Assembly: GCF_007280555.1 (NCBI RefSeq)
Contig: NZ_VKDB01000026.1
Location: 1 to 40,283 of the forward strand
DNA: 40,283 nucleotides
Reading direction: 5' to 3'
Origin: Deinococcus detaillensis
Lineage (GTDB): Bacteria > Deinococcota > Deinococci > Deinococcales > Deinococcaceae
A model generated the notes under the pieces. That model ran no database searches, was not told the DNA's origin, and saw only the letters and a list, made by a program, of their open reading frames with translations. How positions within the stretch are numbered: position 1 is the first letter of the stretch; every line of letters starts with the position of its first letter. Positions 1 to 10,445 of the stretch are shown piece after piece. Made by a program: the position numbers and the translations under genes.

Positions 1-30
1 CAGATCCTGTTCTCTCAGCGTCCCAGCCAT
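1..30 (-). CDS. Start of a minus-strand gene cut by the left edge
   Basis: Only the first ten codons lie in the window (Met-Ala-Gly-Thr-Leu-Arg-Glu-Gln-Asp-Leu), so no function can be given. The support is its start signal: on the minus strand TAAGCT (43 to 38) is followed by seven bases and then ATG at 30. This is the same leaderless layout seen before several firm genes here, for example at 13494, 21453 and 30731. The sequence is high G+C like the native genes and unlike the AT-rich gene that begins at 98. Confidence 0.4.
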   Translation of the reverse strand, partial: MAGTLREQDL

Positions 31-97
31 GCGCCACAGCTTAACAGCAGCACCCTCGTCCTTGGACGGGAGCGCCGGAAGCCGCTAATCAGATACG

Positions 98-856
98 GTG
101 GATGCTAAAAAGACTCTCCCAGAAATGGAGCGGGAGCATTCTAAAAGTATAATTGATGCCGGTGACAAGCTTTTTTATAATTCATACCGAGACATATATG
201 GCTTTTTATCAGATTTGCTTCGTGAAATGCCAGATATGTCACTCGATGAAGCCGATGCGAAAAGTGTGATATGCAGACAGATTTTTATGCGTCTAATGCA
301 AGACTATAGGTCATCACACTTACTGATTATGGCTGGCTATCCTTACAGCGCTGGATCGATCGTCGCATCAATGCTTGAGTTGGCTTATGAAATAGGCTGG
401 TTAATCGACGACCAAGACAATTCGAGATTGGATAAATGGTCTAGTCATCAAGATTTAAGGTCTACGTCAGAGAATTATTTCAATAGAATGCAGAGCATAA
501 TAACGAGCACATATCCCAACGATAAAGACGAACGCTTAGAAATTGAAAGAGAGACTTACAAGAATCTTTCGGCTATGAAGCACGGAAACTCAGTTATCTT
601 AAGGGAAGCACATTCCTTCATAAATGAGGAGAATTTGTGCTTAACTCCAATCCCAATATTGACTGGAAGCTCTCTGAATACATCTAAGTATGTTGCCTTC
701 CAAGCTTCTAGAATAGCTTTGGTGGCAGGAGCATTTTTTGCAGACGGTTTTCTTGGTGTGGAGGCATTAAGCAGACTGGCAATCAGATTTACACAACTTG
801 AGCAAGATTACAGAGAAGCCCATCGAGCTGTTAATGATACTACAGTTCAAAATTGA
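98..856 (+). CDS. Hypothetical protein, AT-rich, DUF5677-like pattern
   Basis: This 252-residue, mostly helical protein has no catalytic motif I recognise. The pattern around residues 77-105 (a Ser-Ala-Gly helix followed by a helix with Leu-Glu-Leu-Ala-Tyr-Glu) resembles bacterial DUF5677-type proteins of unknown function, but that match is tentative. An in-frame TAA at 86-88 bounds the frame. GTG at 98 is the first possible start and ATG at 125 an alternative; neither has a clear ribosome binding site. Sampled lines are about 37% G+C against more than 60% in the next gene, with codon use to match, which points to recent acquisition. It is followed after nine bases by the esterase gene, whose Shine-Dalgarno begins right at its stop codon. 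Confidence 0.7.
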   Translation: MDAKKTLPEMEREHSKSIIDAGDKLFYNSYRDIYGFLSDLLREMPDMSLDEADAKSVICRQIFMRLMQDYRSSHLLIMAGYPYSAGSIVASMLELAYEIGWLIDDQDNSRLDKWSSHQDLRSTSENYFNRMQSIITSTYPNDKDERLEIERETYKNLSAMKHGNSVILREAHSFINEENLCLTPIPILTGSSLNTSKYVAFQASRIALVAGAFFADGFLGVEALSRLAIRFTQLEQDYREAHRAVNDTTVQN

Positions 857-865
857 GGTTTACCC

Positions 866-1810
<945 letters not shown>

Positions 1811-1824
1811 GGCAGAGACTTTTA

Positions 1825-1860
1825 ACCTGTCTGACAGGTGCGCCGAGTCTGCGCTAGAGT
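1825..1860 (+). promoter_or_regulatory. Palindromic operator overlapping a -35/-10 promoter
   Basis: ACCTGTC-T-GACAGGT (1825-1839) is a perfect 15-base palindrome. Its right half contains the likely -35 box CTGACA (1831-1836), and TAGAGT follows 18 bases later (1855-1860). Transcription would start near 1867 and read into the acyl-CoA dehydrogenase at 1922. A palindrome over the -35 box fits a repressor site, plausibly a TetR-family fatty-acid regulator; the regulator is not in this window and its identity is inference. Confidence 0.55.
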
Positions 1861-1921
1861 GAGGGCGCTCAAAATCCTTCACCCGCTCTTTGCGCTCACG
1901 CCCGTCAGGAGGTTTACTTTC

Positions 1922-3718
<1,797 letters not shown>

Positions 3719-3802
3719 AACCTATTGGATCATCTTCATCAGCGCTGCTTTGACGGCGGCGCGGCGACTCACCGGCATCTCGCAAGCCCTCAGGAGGCTC
3801 CA

Positions 3803-4639
3803 TTGAATACTGTCCCAGACACCAGCCCACTCAAGACCGTTCAAGTTTCTGGCCGCAGCATGGCCTACACCGAAATTTGCCCCCAGCGTCCCAAAGCCAC
3901 CGTCCTCTTTTTGGCGTGGCTGGGCGGCTCGCGCCTCGGCTGGCAAAGCGTGGTGGGCGAGATCGGTCAGGACTACCGGGCGCTGGCCCCCGATCACCGC
4001 GACACCGGCGACTCCCAAATGGTTGAGGACGCTTACACCCTGACCGACTTGGCCGATGACGCCGCCGAATTTCTCAAAGCTCTCCAAACCGGCCCCGTCT
4101 TCGTGGTGGGCCTCAGCATGGGCGGGATGGTGGCGCAGCATCTGGCCCTGCGGCACCCCGAGTTGGTGCGCGGCTTGGTGTTGGTATCCACCACAGCGGG
4201 CGGGGCGGGCAGTACTCCCGCCACCGAACGCGGTCGTAACGCTCTGTTTTTGTCCACCGACATCGAAGCTGGAGAGCGGGCGCGGCAGGCTTTGGCGCTG
4301 ATGGCCGCTGACGGCCTGCTGGAGCGTGACCCCGCCGCCTTTGACGTTGCCCAACACAATGCCGAGCAGCACCCCCAGAGCGCCGAGAGTTACAAGCGGC
4401 AGTTTCGGGCCATCCGCAGCCACGACACTGCCGCCGAGCTGAGCCAAATCAAAGTGCCGACGCTGATTTTGCACGGCGAAACCGACGATCTGATTCCGCT
4501 GCCCAACGCTCAGCGCCTCGCCGAGAGCATCTCTGGTACAAACATCAAAATCTACCCACAGACCGGACATATGCCGCAAGTAGAGCGGCGAGACGAGTTT
4601 CTGGCCGACTTGCGCAGCTTCCTGCAACAGTACGCATGA
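3803..4639 (+). CDS. Alpha/beta hydrolase
   Basis: A 278-residue soluble hydrolase of the classical alpha/beta fold. Nucleophile Ser105 lies in the elbow GLSMGG (103-108), the acid is Asp228 in HGETDD, and His256 is in TGHMPQ. The usual HG oxyanion segment after the first strand reads AWLGGSRLGW instead, as in several esterase and lactonase relatives. I chose TTG at 3803 because AGGAGG sits seven bases upstream; the longer frame from 3725 has no ribosome binding site. Its last bases overlap the next gene by ATGA, so the two are translationally coupled. The substrate is unknown; the context is acyl metabolism. Confidence 0.85.
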   Translation: MNTVPDTSPLKTVQVSGRSMAYTEICPQRPKATVLFLAWLGGSRLGWQSVVGEIGQDYRALAPDHRDTGDSQMVEDAYTLTDLADDAAEFLKALQTGPVFVVGLSMGGMVAQHLALRHPELVRGLVLVSTTAGGAGSTPATERGRNALFLSTDIEAGERARQALALMAADGLLERDPAAFDVAQHNAEQHPQSAESYKRQFRAIRSHDTAAELSQIKVPTLILHGETDDLIPLPNAQRLAESISGTNIKIYPQTGHMPQVERRDEFLADLRSFLQQYA

Positions 4640-5067
4640 AGTTCCTGCTGCTGCTGGGCTTGCTGGGAGTCAGCGTCGCCTCGGGGCAGGACGCTTCGTT
4701 CAGTGACGGTTTCGCGCTGCCGTCCGGGCGAATTCAGTGTCAGTTTAGCGACGAGAAGACTCCGCCCGCGCTGAGCTGTGAAGTGCAACTCGCACAGTTC
4801 AGGCCGCCCACCCGGCCCGCCGACTGCCCGCTGGCTTGGGGCGATTCGCTGGGCCTAGGCGTCACCGGCAAAGCGTACTTCGTCTGTCACGGCGACACAG
4901 TATTTGATCCCTTGCGGCCCGCGCTGGCCTACGGCAACACTTGGCGCACGCCCGGCCTGACACCAAATGGCCGGATCATCTGCCAGTCGCGTCCCAGCGG
5001 CCTGCGCTGCACCAATGCTGATGGGCACGGCTTCGAGCTGGCCCGCGCTTATTACCGGCTGTTCTGA
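4636..5067 (+). CDS. Secreted DUF6636 domain protein
   Basis: This 143-residue protein has a short signal peptide (hydrophobic residues 3-16, likely cleavage near residue 17-18) and then matches the DUF6636 pattern: a FALPSGRIQC-like opening, a Gly-Asp-Thr segment, the LAYGNTWR segment, and the ending NADGHGFELARAYYRLF. Six cysteines (IQC, LSC, ADC, FVC, IIC, LRC) probably form three disulfides outside the cytoplasm. Function is unknown. It starts inside the stop codon of the upstream hydrolase (ATGA overlap) and lies 21 bases before an SDR gene. Confidence 0.8.
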   Translation: MKFLLLLGLLGVSVASGQDASFSDGFALPSGRIQCQFSDEKTPPALSCEVQLAQFRPPTRPADCPLAWGDSLGLGVTGKAYFVCHGDTVFDPLRPALAYGNTWRTPGLTPNGRIICQSRPSGLRCTNADGHGFELARAYYRLF

Positions 5068-5088
5068 ATACATTCAAAGGAAAATCCT

Positions 5089-5865
5089 ATGCCCCTACAA
5101 CCCCTGTTTGACCTTACTGGAAAAGTTGCTCTCATCACTGGCGGCTCACGCGGCCTCGGCCTGCAAATTGCCGAAGCGCTGGGCGAATACGGCGCGATAG
5201 TGGTGCTGACCGCCCGCAAGCAAAACGAACTCGACGAAGCCAAAACCCACTTGGAAGGCTTGGGCGTGGAAGTGATGACCATTCGCAACGACCTGAGCGA
5301 TTACCCCAGCATCGAACCGATGGTGCAGCAAATCGTGGACGCTTGGGGCCAGATCGACATTCTGGTCAACAACGCCGGAACCACTTGGGGCGCGAAAAGC
5401 CAAGATCATCCGCTGGACGCCTGGGAAAAGGTCATCAATCTCAATATCAACGGCCTGTTTTTGGTGACGCAGGCGGTGGGCAAGCTCTCGATGATTCCGC
5501 GCCAGGGCGGGCGGATCGTCAACATCGCTTCGGTAGCAGGCCTTCAGGGCAACGGCATGGGCATGATTCCCACGCTGGCCTACAACACCTCCAAAGGCGG
5601 CGTGGTCAACCTGACGCGCACACTGGCCGCCGAGTGGGCGGAGTACAACATCACTGTCAACGCCATTTGCCCCGGCTACTTTCCCACCAAGATGACCAAA
5701 GGCACGCTGGATTACGGCATGGAGCGCATTCTGGCCGCCACGCCCCTGCGCCGCATCGGCAACGAGCAGGACTTGAAGGGACTGGCCCTGCTGCTGTCCA
5801 GCGACGCTTCCGCCTTCATGACCGGCCAAAACATCGCGGTGGACGGCGGAGCCATGTTGATATGA
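5089..5865 (+). CDS. SDR family NAD(P)-dependent oxidoreductase
   Basis: A 258-residue classical short-chain dehydrogenase/reductase. The cofactor motif TGGSRGLG is at 17-24, NNAG at 94-97, and the catalytic set is Ser148, Tyr165 and Lys169 (YNTSK). The C-terminal NIAVDGG is the usual ending. Relatives act as 3-oxoacyl-ACP/CoA reductases, gluconate dehydrogenases or alcohol dehydrogenases; the neighbouring thioesterase-like and MaoC genes favour an acyl or hydroxyacyl substrate. AAAGGAAAA precedes the ATG. Its 3' end is part of a 14-base tandem duplication. Confidence 0.9.
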   Translation: MPLQPLFDLTGKVALITGGSRGLGLQIAEALGEYGAIVVLTARKQNELDEAKTHLEGLGVEVMTIRNDLSDYPSIEPMVQQIVDAWGQIDILVNNAGTTWGAKSQDHPLDAWEKVINLNINGLFLVTQAVGKLSMIPRQGGRIVNIASVAGLQGNGMGMIPTLAYNTSKGGVVNLTRTLAAEWAEYNITVNAICPGYFPTKMTKGTLDYGMERILAATPLRRIGNEQDLKGLALLLSSDASAFMTGQNIAVDGGAMLI

Positions 5866-5882
5866 ACGTGTTGATATGAGCG
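5855..5882. repeat. 14-base tandem duplication at a gene junction
   Basis: TGTTGATATGAACG (5855-5868) is followed directly by TGTTGATATGAGCG (5869-5882), one mismatch. Each copy contains ATATGA, the kind of sequence in which a stop (TGA) and the next start (ATG) overlap. The simplest reading is that the ancestral junction was a 4-base ATGA overlap that has been duplicated. Confidence 0.75.
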
Positions 5883-6324
5883 GTGTCGGTTTAGAGAGTG
5901 AAGGCGCACGGCGGCTCGTCCAATTGGGATTAGAAGGGAGCGGCCATTCCAAATGGATTGGTCTAAATAAATCGGCGTGCGGCTGCGCTCGTTTGCAGCG
6001 GGCACAGTCGAGATTGAGCTTGACTTGCGCCCCGACCTCACCCAGCATCACGGGCAGGCGCACGGAGCCGTCATCGGTTACCTCGCCGACACCGTGAGCG
6101 CCTGGGCAGCCGCCAGCTTGGAGGGCGACGTGGTGACAGCGGAATACAAGCTCAATTTTCTGACGGCGGCACGCGGTGAACTGCTGTGGGCGCGGGGCGA
6201 AGTGCTGCGGGCCGGGAAACGGCAAGCGGTGGTGCGCTCGGATGTTTACTCGCTCAGTGGCGAGGAGCAAACCCATGTCGCCACCGCTCTAGCCACCATC
6301 GCGGTGATCGGGCCGAGGAGCTGA
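5876..6324 (+). pseudogene. PaaI-type thioesterase, apparently frameshifted
   Basis: The reading frame from 5977 encodes 115 residues of a hotdog-fold PaaI/YdiI-like acyl-CoA thioesterase (SFAAGTVEIELDLRPD, then QHHGQAHGAVIGYLAD with the conserved His-Gly stretch, then DVVTAEYKLNFL). It starts at a GTG with no ribosome binding site, just after an in-frame TAA (5968-5970), and lacks the usual N-terminal helix. That missing part appears in another frame from ATG 5876: a helix with ARRLVQLGLEG, then SKWIGL. The two frames would join near 5961-5980 if about 11 or 14 bases (around AATAAATCGGC) were removed. So the gene looks disrupted, or a shortened protein is made from GTG 5977. A sequencing or assembly error is the alternative. 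Confidence 0.6.
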
Positions 6325-6523
6325 AGGCCAATCAAATCGCTCCAGTCTTGCGCCGCAGCGGCAGCAACCCTGAGCCGCCGACCAAGCCGAATAAGTCGGG
6401 CTTGAGGAAGTCCATGCTGCGGCACAAAGCATTGAGAGTTACCGCCCCACGTGACCCACAACCCGCAGGCACGACTGGTAGAGCGGTCAAGCCTATCCCC
6501 AGCCTCAGCCCCGCAGGAGGGTT

Positions 6524-6973
6524 ATGCAGCCCAGTGAACTTCAGTCTCACCTCGGCCAACAAATCGCGCTTTCCGAGTGGCTAGAGATCACCCAAGAGCG
6601 CGTCAGCGCCTTTGCCGACGCCACCAGTGATCATCAATTCATTCACGTCGACCCCGAGCGGGCGGCTCAGACTCCTTTCGGCGGCCCCATCGCCCACGGC
6701 TTCCTGACGCTCTCACTGCTGGCGGGTCAGTTCGCCAATCTGGGCGGCAGTCTGCAACTGGAGGGCGCAAGAATGGTGGTCAATTACGGCCTCAACCGGG
6801 TACGCTTCATTGCTCCGGTGCGGGTGGGCAGCCGCTTACGCAACCGCGCGGTGCTGCAAAGCGTGGAAGAAGGCGCGGGGTATCTGCAAGTGACGGTGCT
6901 CAACACCGTAGAAATCGAAGGGCAAGACAAGCCCGCCATGATTGCGGAGTCGCTGGGACGGGTGTATTTGTAG
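6524..6973 (+). CDS. MaoC-family (R)-specific enoyl-CoA hydratase-like protein
   Basis: A 149-residue single hotdog domain. The hydratase motif is present as DATSDHQFIHVDPERA: Asp36 and His41 have the catalytic D-x4-H spacing, followed by GGPIAHGFLTLSL, which is typical of MaoC proteins. Members hydrate 2-enoyl-CoA to (R)-3-hydroxyacyl-CoA, linking beta-oxidation to hydroxyacid or PHA metabolism; others act on different acyl-CoAs. The ATG has a strong GGAGGG ribosome site. The 200 bases before it (6325-6523) hold no gene I can support. It ends the plus-strand acyl-metabolism group and converges on the kinase gene. Confidence 0.9.
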   Translation: MQPSELQSHLGQQIALSEWLEITQERVSAFADATSDHQFIHVDPERAAQTPFGGPIAHGFLTLSLLAGQFANLGGSLQLEGARMVVNYGLNRVRFIAPVRVGSRLRNRAVLQSVEEGAGYLQVTVLNTVEIEGQDKPAMIAESLGRVYL

Positions 6974-6990
6974 AAACCTTTTGAGAAGCT

Positions 6991-7722
6991 TTAAATCGAC
7001 CGCAGGAGTTCGGCGCGGACTTGCTCGGCGTCACTCGGCCTTTTGGCCGGATCAGCTTCCAGCAAGTTAACGCACAGCTTTGCCAGCGGCTCCCCTGCCA
7101 AATCTAATTGGCCGTCTGCCGGCAATTCGCCCATCAGGCCCCAGTACAGCAACACGCCCACGCCGTAGAGATCGCTCTGCGGCCCCAACACCTCGCCGCG
7201 CTGCGCTTCGGGCGACTGAAAAGCGGCGGTGCCAATTCGGAGCGGCACGGCAAAGGTTTCGCCGATCGGCCCCGACAAATCGTAGTCCAGTAAAGTGGCC
7301 GCGCCACTCTTTTGCACCAAGATGTTATCGGCCTTGACGTCCCGGTGCAGCCAGCCGCCCGCGTGCATGGCCGCCAGACCCTCCAGCACGTCGCTGAGCG
7401 TCCGCACGAAAGCTGGGCGCTCGCGCTCAAGGGCGGGGCGAAAACGGTAGCGGCCAAACAGCTCGGTGCCTTTGGTAAAGCGCAGCACCACTGCCGGCTG
7501 ACCCGCCACTTCGCTGAGCATCATTACTTCTGCCAAATGCGGCCCGCGCACCCGCATCCTGGCTTCTCGCGCGGCGTGATCGGCCAGCGGCGGCGCAAAC
7601 AGCTTGACCGTATAAGCTTCTCCGTCGTCGCCCAGCGCCACATACACCAAACTGGACGCACCCTGTCCCAGCGGACGAATCAAGGTGTAATGGTCAGCCA
7701 AACGGGTGCCAGCGAGCGACAT
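6991..7722 (-). CDS. Minimal Hanks-type serine/threonine protein kinase
   Basis: This 243-residue protein is only a kinase domain, with no transmembrane or sensor region. Gly-rich loop GQGASSLVY is at 19-27, Lys40 is the ATP lysine, the catalytic loop HRDVKADN is at 126-133, the metal-binding Asp146 is in DYD instead of DFG, and the P+1 segment GTAAFQSPE is at 164-172, then DLYGVGVLLY (helix F). The alphaC glutamate is not obvious. The ATG has TGAGGT directly upstream and also TAGGCT five bases before it, so a leaderless message is possible. It transcribes away from lepB; no partner phosphatase lies nearby. Substrates are unknown. Confidence 0.88.
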   Translation of the reverse strand: MSLAGTRLADHYTLIRPLGQGASSLVYVALGDDGEAYTVKLFAPPLADHAAREARMRVRGPHLAEVMMLSEVAGQPAVVLRFTKGTELFGRYRFRPALERERPAFVRTLSDVLEGLAAMHAGGWLHRDVKADNILVQKSGAATLLDYDLSGPIGETFAVPLRIGTAAFQSPEAQRGEVLGPQSDLYGVGVLLYWGLMGELPADGQLDLAGEPLAKLCVNLLEADPAKRPSDAEQVRAELLRSI

Positions 7723-7927
7723 ACCTCAGCCTAGCGCTTCACGTCTGACACGAATCCCTCAAGTCACCCTAACTTTCATGAACCTGTCTTTTGCGCCCCT
7801 CTTGCCATTTGGGTTTTTGAAGCGGCATTCACCCCTGCCCCGATCGACTGCGGCGCGGCCTGCCCCCCACCAAGTTCCGCATTCTTTCATGCTAGATGGG
7901 CTATTCTTTGCAAGATTGCTTTTGGCT

Positions 7928-7975
7928 GCCCCGCTTCCGCTGACCCAGATGGAACTCAGCGGGCGAAAGCGGGGC
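7928..7975. other. Large two-part hairpin upstream of lepB
   Basis: GCCCCGCTT (7928-7936) pairs with AAGCGGGGC (7967-7975), and directly inside it CCGCTGA (7937-7943) pairs with TCAGCGG (7956-7962), with a 4-base bulge (GCGA) on the right and a 12-base loop. It ends 26 bases before the lepB start and has no T-run, so it is more likely a structured 5' leader than a terminator. Confidence 0.55.
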
Positions 7976-8001
7976 GGCCCTTGCCAAAGATCAGGAGTCA
8001 G

Positions 8002-8766
8002 ATGACTAAACTCAAAAAACCGCCGAACGCCTTCCAGCGCCTCTGGAAAGAATTACTTGAGCCGATTGTCTTTGCAGTCGTCATCACTCAGTTCATTGCC
8101 ACCTTGGTCGGCGTAGACGGCGTGAGCATGATGCCCAACTTGCGCCACCATGAACGCGTGCTCGTGCCCAAGTACGAAACGTGGCTGCACAAAGTCGGCA
8201 TCGGGGATTTCAAACGCGGTGACATTTTGATTTTTAAGCCGCCCGCCGCCGCCGAAACACGCACTTTTTTTAATTTATGGACCTACCGCCCCTTTTTGAT
8301 CAAACGGCTGACCGGCCTCCCAGGTGACAAGTTGCGCATTTCAAAAGGCGTGGTGTTTGTCAATGGCAAAGCGCTGAGTGACAATTACACCGCCGATTAC
8401 TGGAAGTCGCAGGGCTGCTGGGATACCGGCAGTCCGATCGCCAATCAAATTCAGTCGAGCCTCAAAGGCATCTTGACCGATCAAGCTGAAATCACTATTC
8501 CTGCCGGAGAGTATTTCGTGATGGGCGATAACCGCACCGAGAACGGCTCGGAAGACTCGCGCCTGTTCGGGCCGATTCCGCTGCGGGATATCGCGGGCCG
8601 CGCCGCTGCCGTGATCTGGCCGATCATGCGACAGGAGAACGCCAAGTACAACTGCGCCATTCAAAGCGCCAATCCCGCCGATTACGTTACGACCAGCGGC
8701 AAAAGCAACTTGAACTGGCGTATATTGACGCGGCCAGAGACTTTTAATCAGGATTTCGGGAAGTAA
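8002..8766 (+). CDS. lepB: Signal peptidase I
   Basis: A 254-residue membrane serine protease that removes signal peptides from exported proteins. One N-terminal membrane segment (about 19-38) anchors it with the catalytic domain outside. The nucleophile Ser42 is in GVSMMPNL (box B), the general base Lys101 is in [11 protein letters not shown] (box D), and the box E pattern MGDNRT...SEDSRLFGP is intact. I start it at ATG 8002, which has CAGGAG upstream; the longer frame would begin seven codons earlier without a ribosome site. It is preceded by 279 bases with no gene, containing the hairpin at 7928-7975, and followed by another long stem-loop. Confidence 0.95.
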   Translation: MTKLKKPPNAFQRLWKELLEPIVFAVVITQFIATLVGVDGVSMMPNLRHHERVLVPKYETWLHKVGIGDFKRGDILIFKPPAAAETRTFFNLWTYRPFLIKRLTGLPGDKLRISKGVVFVNGKALSDNYTADYWKSQGCWDTGSPIANQIQSSLKGILTDQAEITIPAGEYFVMGDNRTENGSEDSRLFGPIPLRDIAGRAAAVIWPIMRQENAKYNCAIQSANPADYVTTSGKSNLNWRILTRPETFNQDFGK

Positions 8767-8799
8767 AACGTACGGGCTGCAGAGATTACGGAGTAAAGC

Positions 8800-8848
8800 A
8801 TAAACTGAGATCGGGACGGTAAAATCCACCGTCCTAATCTCAGTTTAT
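8800..8848. terminator. Long perfect stem-loop between convergent genes
   Basis: ATAAACTGAGAT (8800-8811) pairs with ATCTCAGTTTAT (8837-8848), and inside it GGACGGT (8814-8820) pairs with ACCGTCC (8828-8834) around a 7-base loop, with only a 2x2 internal mismatch. It lies between the convergent ends of lepB and the hydroxyacid dehydrogenase gene, so a bidirectional terminator is the likely role, although no strong T-run follows on either side. Confidence 0.55.
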
Positions 8849-8932
8849 ATAGATTCCCTACAATCCATAAAAATTTCGGTCACTCACTCATGCGCTTTGG
8901 TATCCACGCTTCAGAATCTGCGTTTTGACTTC

Positions 8933-9844
8933 TCAGTACCCCTTGCCCAACTCCACCTTATTCTTCGGCACCTCGCCGCGTGCGAGTTGGCCCAGCACTC
9001 CCTCGGCATAGTCGGCGGCCCGCTGCTGCATATCCTGAGTGGTGCTGGCAATGTGGGGCGTGATCAGCACGTTGCCGCGCCCCCACAGCGGATGCCCCTG
9101 CGGCAGCGGCTCAGGGTCGGTCACGTCCAGCACTGCGCCGCCCAAGTGGCCGCTGTCTAGAGCCCAAACGAGCGCCGCCGTGTCCACCAGTTCGCCGCGT
9201 CCCAAATTGTAGAGCCACGCGCCAGACTTAAGGCTGGCCAGCACCCCAGCATTCACGATCTGCTTGGTGGCTTCGGTCAGCGGCAGCAGCAACACCACAT
9301 CGTCTGCCGTGCTGAGCGCCGCTTGAATCTCCTGCAGCGTGCTGCTGGAACGCAGGCCGGTGATCTGTGCGCCGAAAGGAGCCAGCAAGTCACTGAGAAT
9401 GCGCCCGATGTGGCCGTAGCCCCACACCACCACGTTGCGCCCTTTCAGCGTCCACAGTTGTCCGGGGCGCTCCCAGCTCCCTGCCTGTGCAAAGCGGATC
9501 AGGCCGCGCCCTGCCGCCAACAGAGTGGCCGCCGCGTGCTGGGCCACCGCCTCGTCGTGCAGTTCGTGGGCATTGTAAAGGGTCACACCGGGCGGCAACA
9601 TCTCGGGCCAGCCGTCGATTCCGGCAGTCAGGGTCAGCACCCACTTGAGGCCGGGACGCGAAAGAACTTGTAAGCGCAGCTTTTTGGGCATGCCCCACGC
9701 CACCAAGCCTTCAAATTCACCTTCAGGCAAAAAGTCGGCGCGGTAATAAGCAGACTCAGTACCCTCGGCAGTTATGGCGCGAAACTCCAGCAGATCAGGC
9801 ATCAGGACGCGAGTGGGCGTCGTTGTGGGCGGCTTGGGCATCAT
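8933..9844 (-). CDS. D-isomer 2-hydroxyacid dehydrogenase
   Basis: A 303-residue NAD(P)-dependent oxidoreductase that interconverts 2-oxoacids and D-2-hydroxyacids (glyoxylate/hydroxypyruvate or phosphoglycerate type). The Rossmann motif GYGHIG is at 142-147. The catalytic triad is Arg216 (NLGRGEL), Glu245 (DPEPLP) and His264 (ITPHIAS). The start chosen is ATG 9844 (Met-Met-Pro-Lys), nine bases after GGAGG; it therefore overlaps the upstream GNAT gene by 50 bases in another frame, and the ribosome site lies inside that gene. ATG 9802 would shorten the overlap but has no ribosome site. Exact substrate not determined. Confidence 0.88.
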   Translation of the reverse strand: MMPKPPTTTPTRVLMPDLLEFRAITAEGTESAYYRADFLPEGEFEGLVAWGMPKKLRLQVLSRPGLKWVLTLTAGIDGWPEMLPPGVTLYNAHELHDEAVAQHAAATLLAAGRGLIRFAQAGSWERPGQLWTLKGRNVVVWGYGHIGRILSDLLAPFGAQITGLRSSSTLQEIQAALSTADDVVLLLPLTEATKQIVNAGVLASLKSGAWLYNLGRGELVDTAALVWALDSGHLGGAVLDVTDPEPLPQGHPLWGRGNVLITPHIASTTQDMQQRAADYAEGVLGQLARGEVPKNKVELGKGY

Positions 9845-10433
9845 TCCATTCCTCCAAAGTAATTTCCATATGAACGTCGGTGCGCTTGGCGTGTTCGGTG
9901 CGGCCCATTTCGCGGAAACCGCTGGCTGCAAACGCCCGCTGAGCGCGGCGGTTGTGCAAAAAAGTGGTCAGCCGAATGCGCCTCAAGGTCGGTTGGCGCG
10001 TTCCAAAGGCCCAGTCCAAAGTGGCCTGCACCGCTTCGCGTCCGTAGCCCTCCCCCCAGAGTGTTCGCTCGCCGATCATTACGCCGAGGGTGGCGGTGGT
10101 GGGGCGCGAGGGCGGTGAGGGGCGCAGGTCGTAGAGTTCGATGCTGCCAATCAGGCGCTGATCTTCGTTCATGATGCCAAAGCCGTGGCGTTCGCCGCTG
10201 CGCTCCTCGTCTTGCATCACTTTGCGGAACAGCCACTCTGGCAGCCGGATCGGTTGAGCGCCGTTCCAGTCGGCCAATTCGCGGTCACGAAAATAACTGT
10301 ACAAAGTGCGCCACTCGGCATTGTTCATTTCAAGCAGGGGTTTGAGCGTCACCCTCCCCCAATTCAGCTCAGCCCGCTGCTGCCCACTCATCGGCTCCAT
10401 CTTATCGGTAAACACCGGCTGAGCGGCAAACAT
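9795..10433 (-). CDS. GNAT family N-acetyltransferase (RimJ/RimL-like)
   Basis: This 212-residue protein has a GNAT core. Acetyl-CoA motif A reads GVMIGERTLWGEGYGREAV, followed by the helix QATLDWAFG and the motif-B segment NRRAQRAFAASGF. The layout resembles RimJ/RimL-type acetyltransferases, which modify protein N-termini or small amines. Its start is 12 bases after the rqcH stop on the same strand, so the two are probably co-transcribed; no strong ribosome site is visible. An internal Met15 is a possible alternative start. Its 3' 50 bases overlap the next gene. Confidence 0.82.
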   Translation of the reverse strand: MFAAQPVFTDKMEPMSGQQRAELNWGRVTLKPLLEMNNAEWRTLYSYFRDRELADWNGAQPIRLPEWLFRKVMQDEERSGERHGFGIMNEDQRLIGSIELYDLRPSPPSRPTTATLGVMIGERTLWGEGYGREAVQATLDWAFGTRQPTLRRIRLTTFLHNRRAQRAFAASGFREMGRTEHAKRTDVHMEITLEEWNDAQAAHNDAHSRPDA

Positions 10434-10445
10434 GGTGAGAGCGGG

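Noticed and set aside
5146..6276. A long minus-strand frame across the SDR gene
   Set aside because: It mirrors the SDR and thioesterase codons, shows no domain, and has no start signal.
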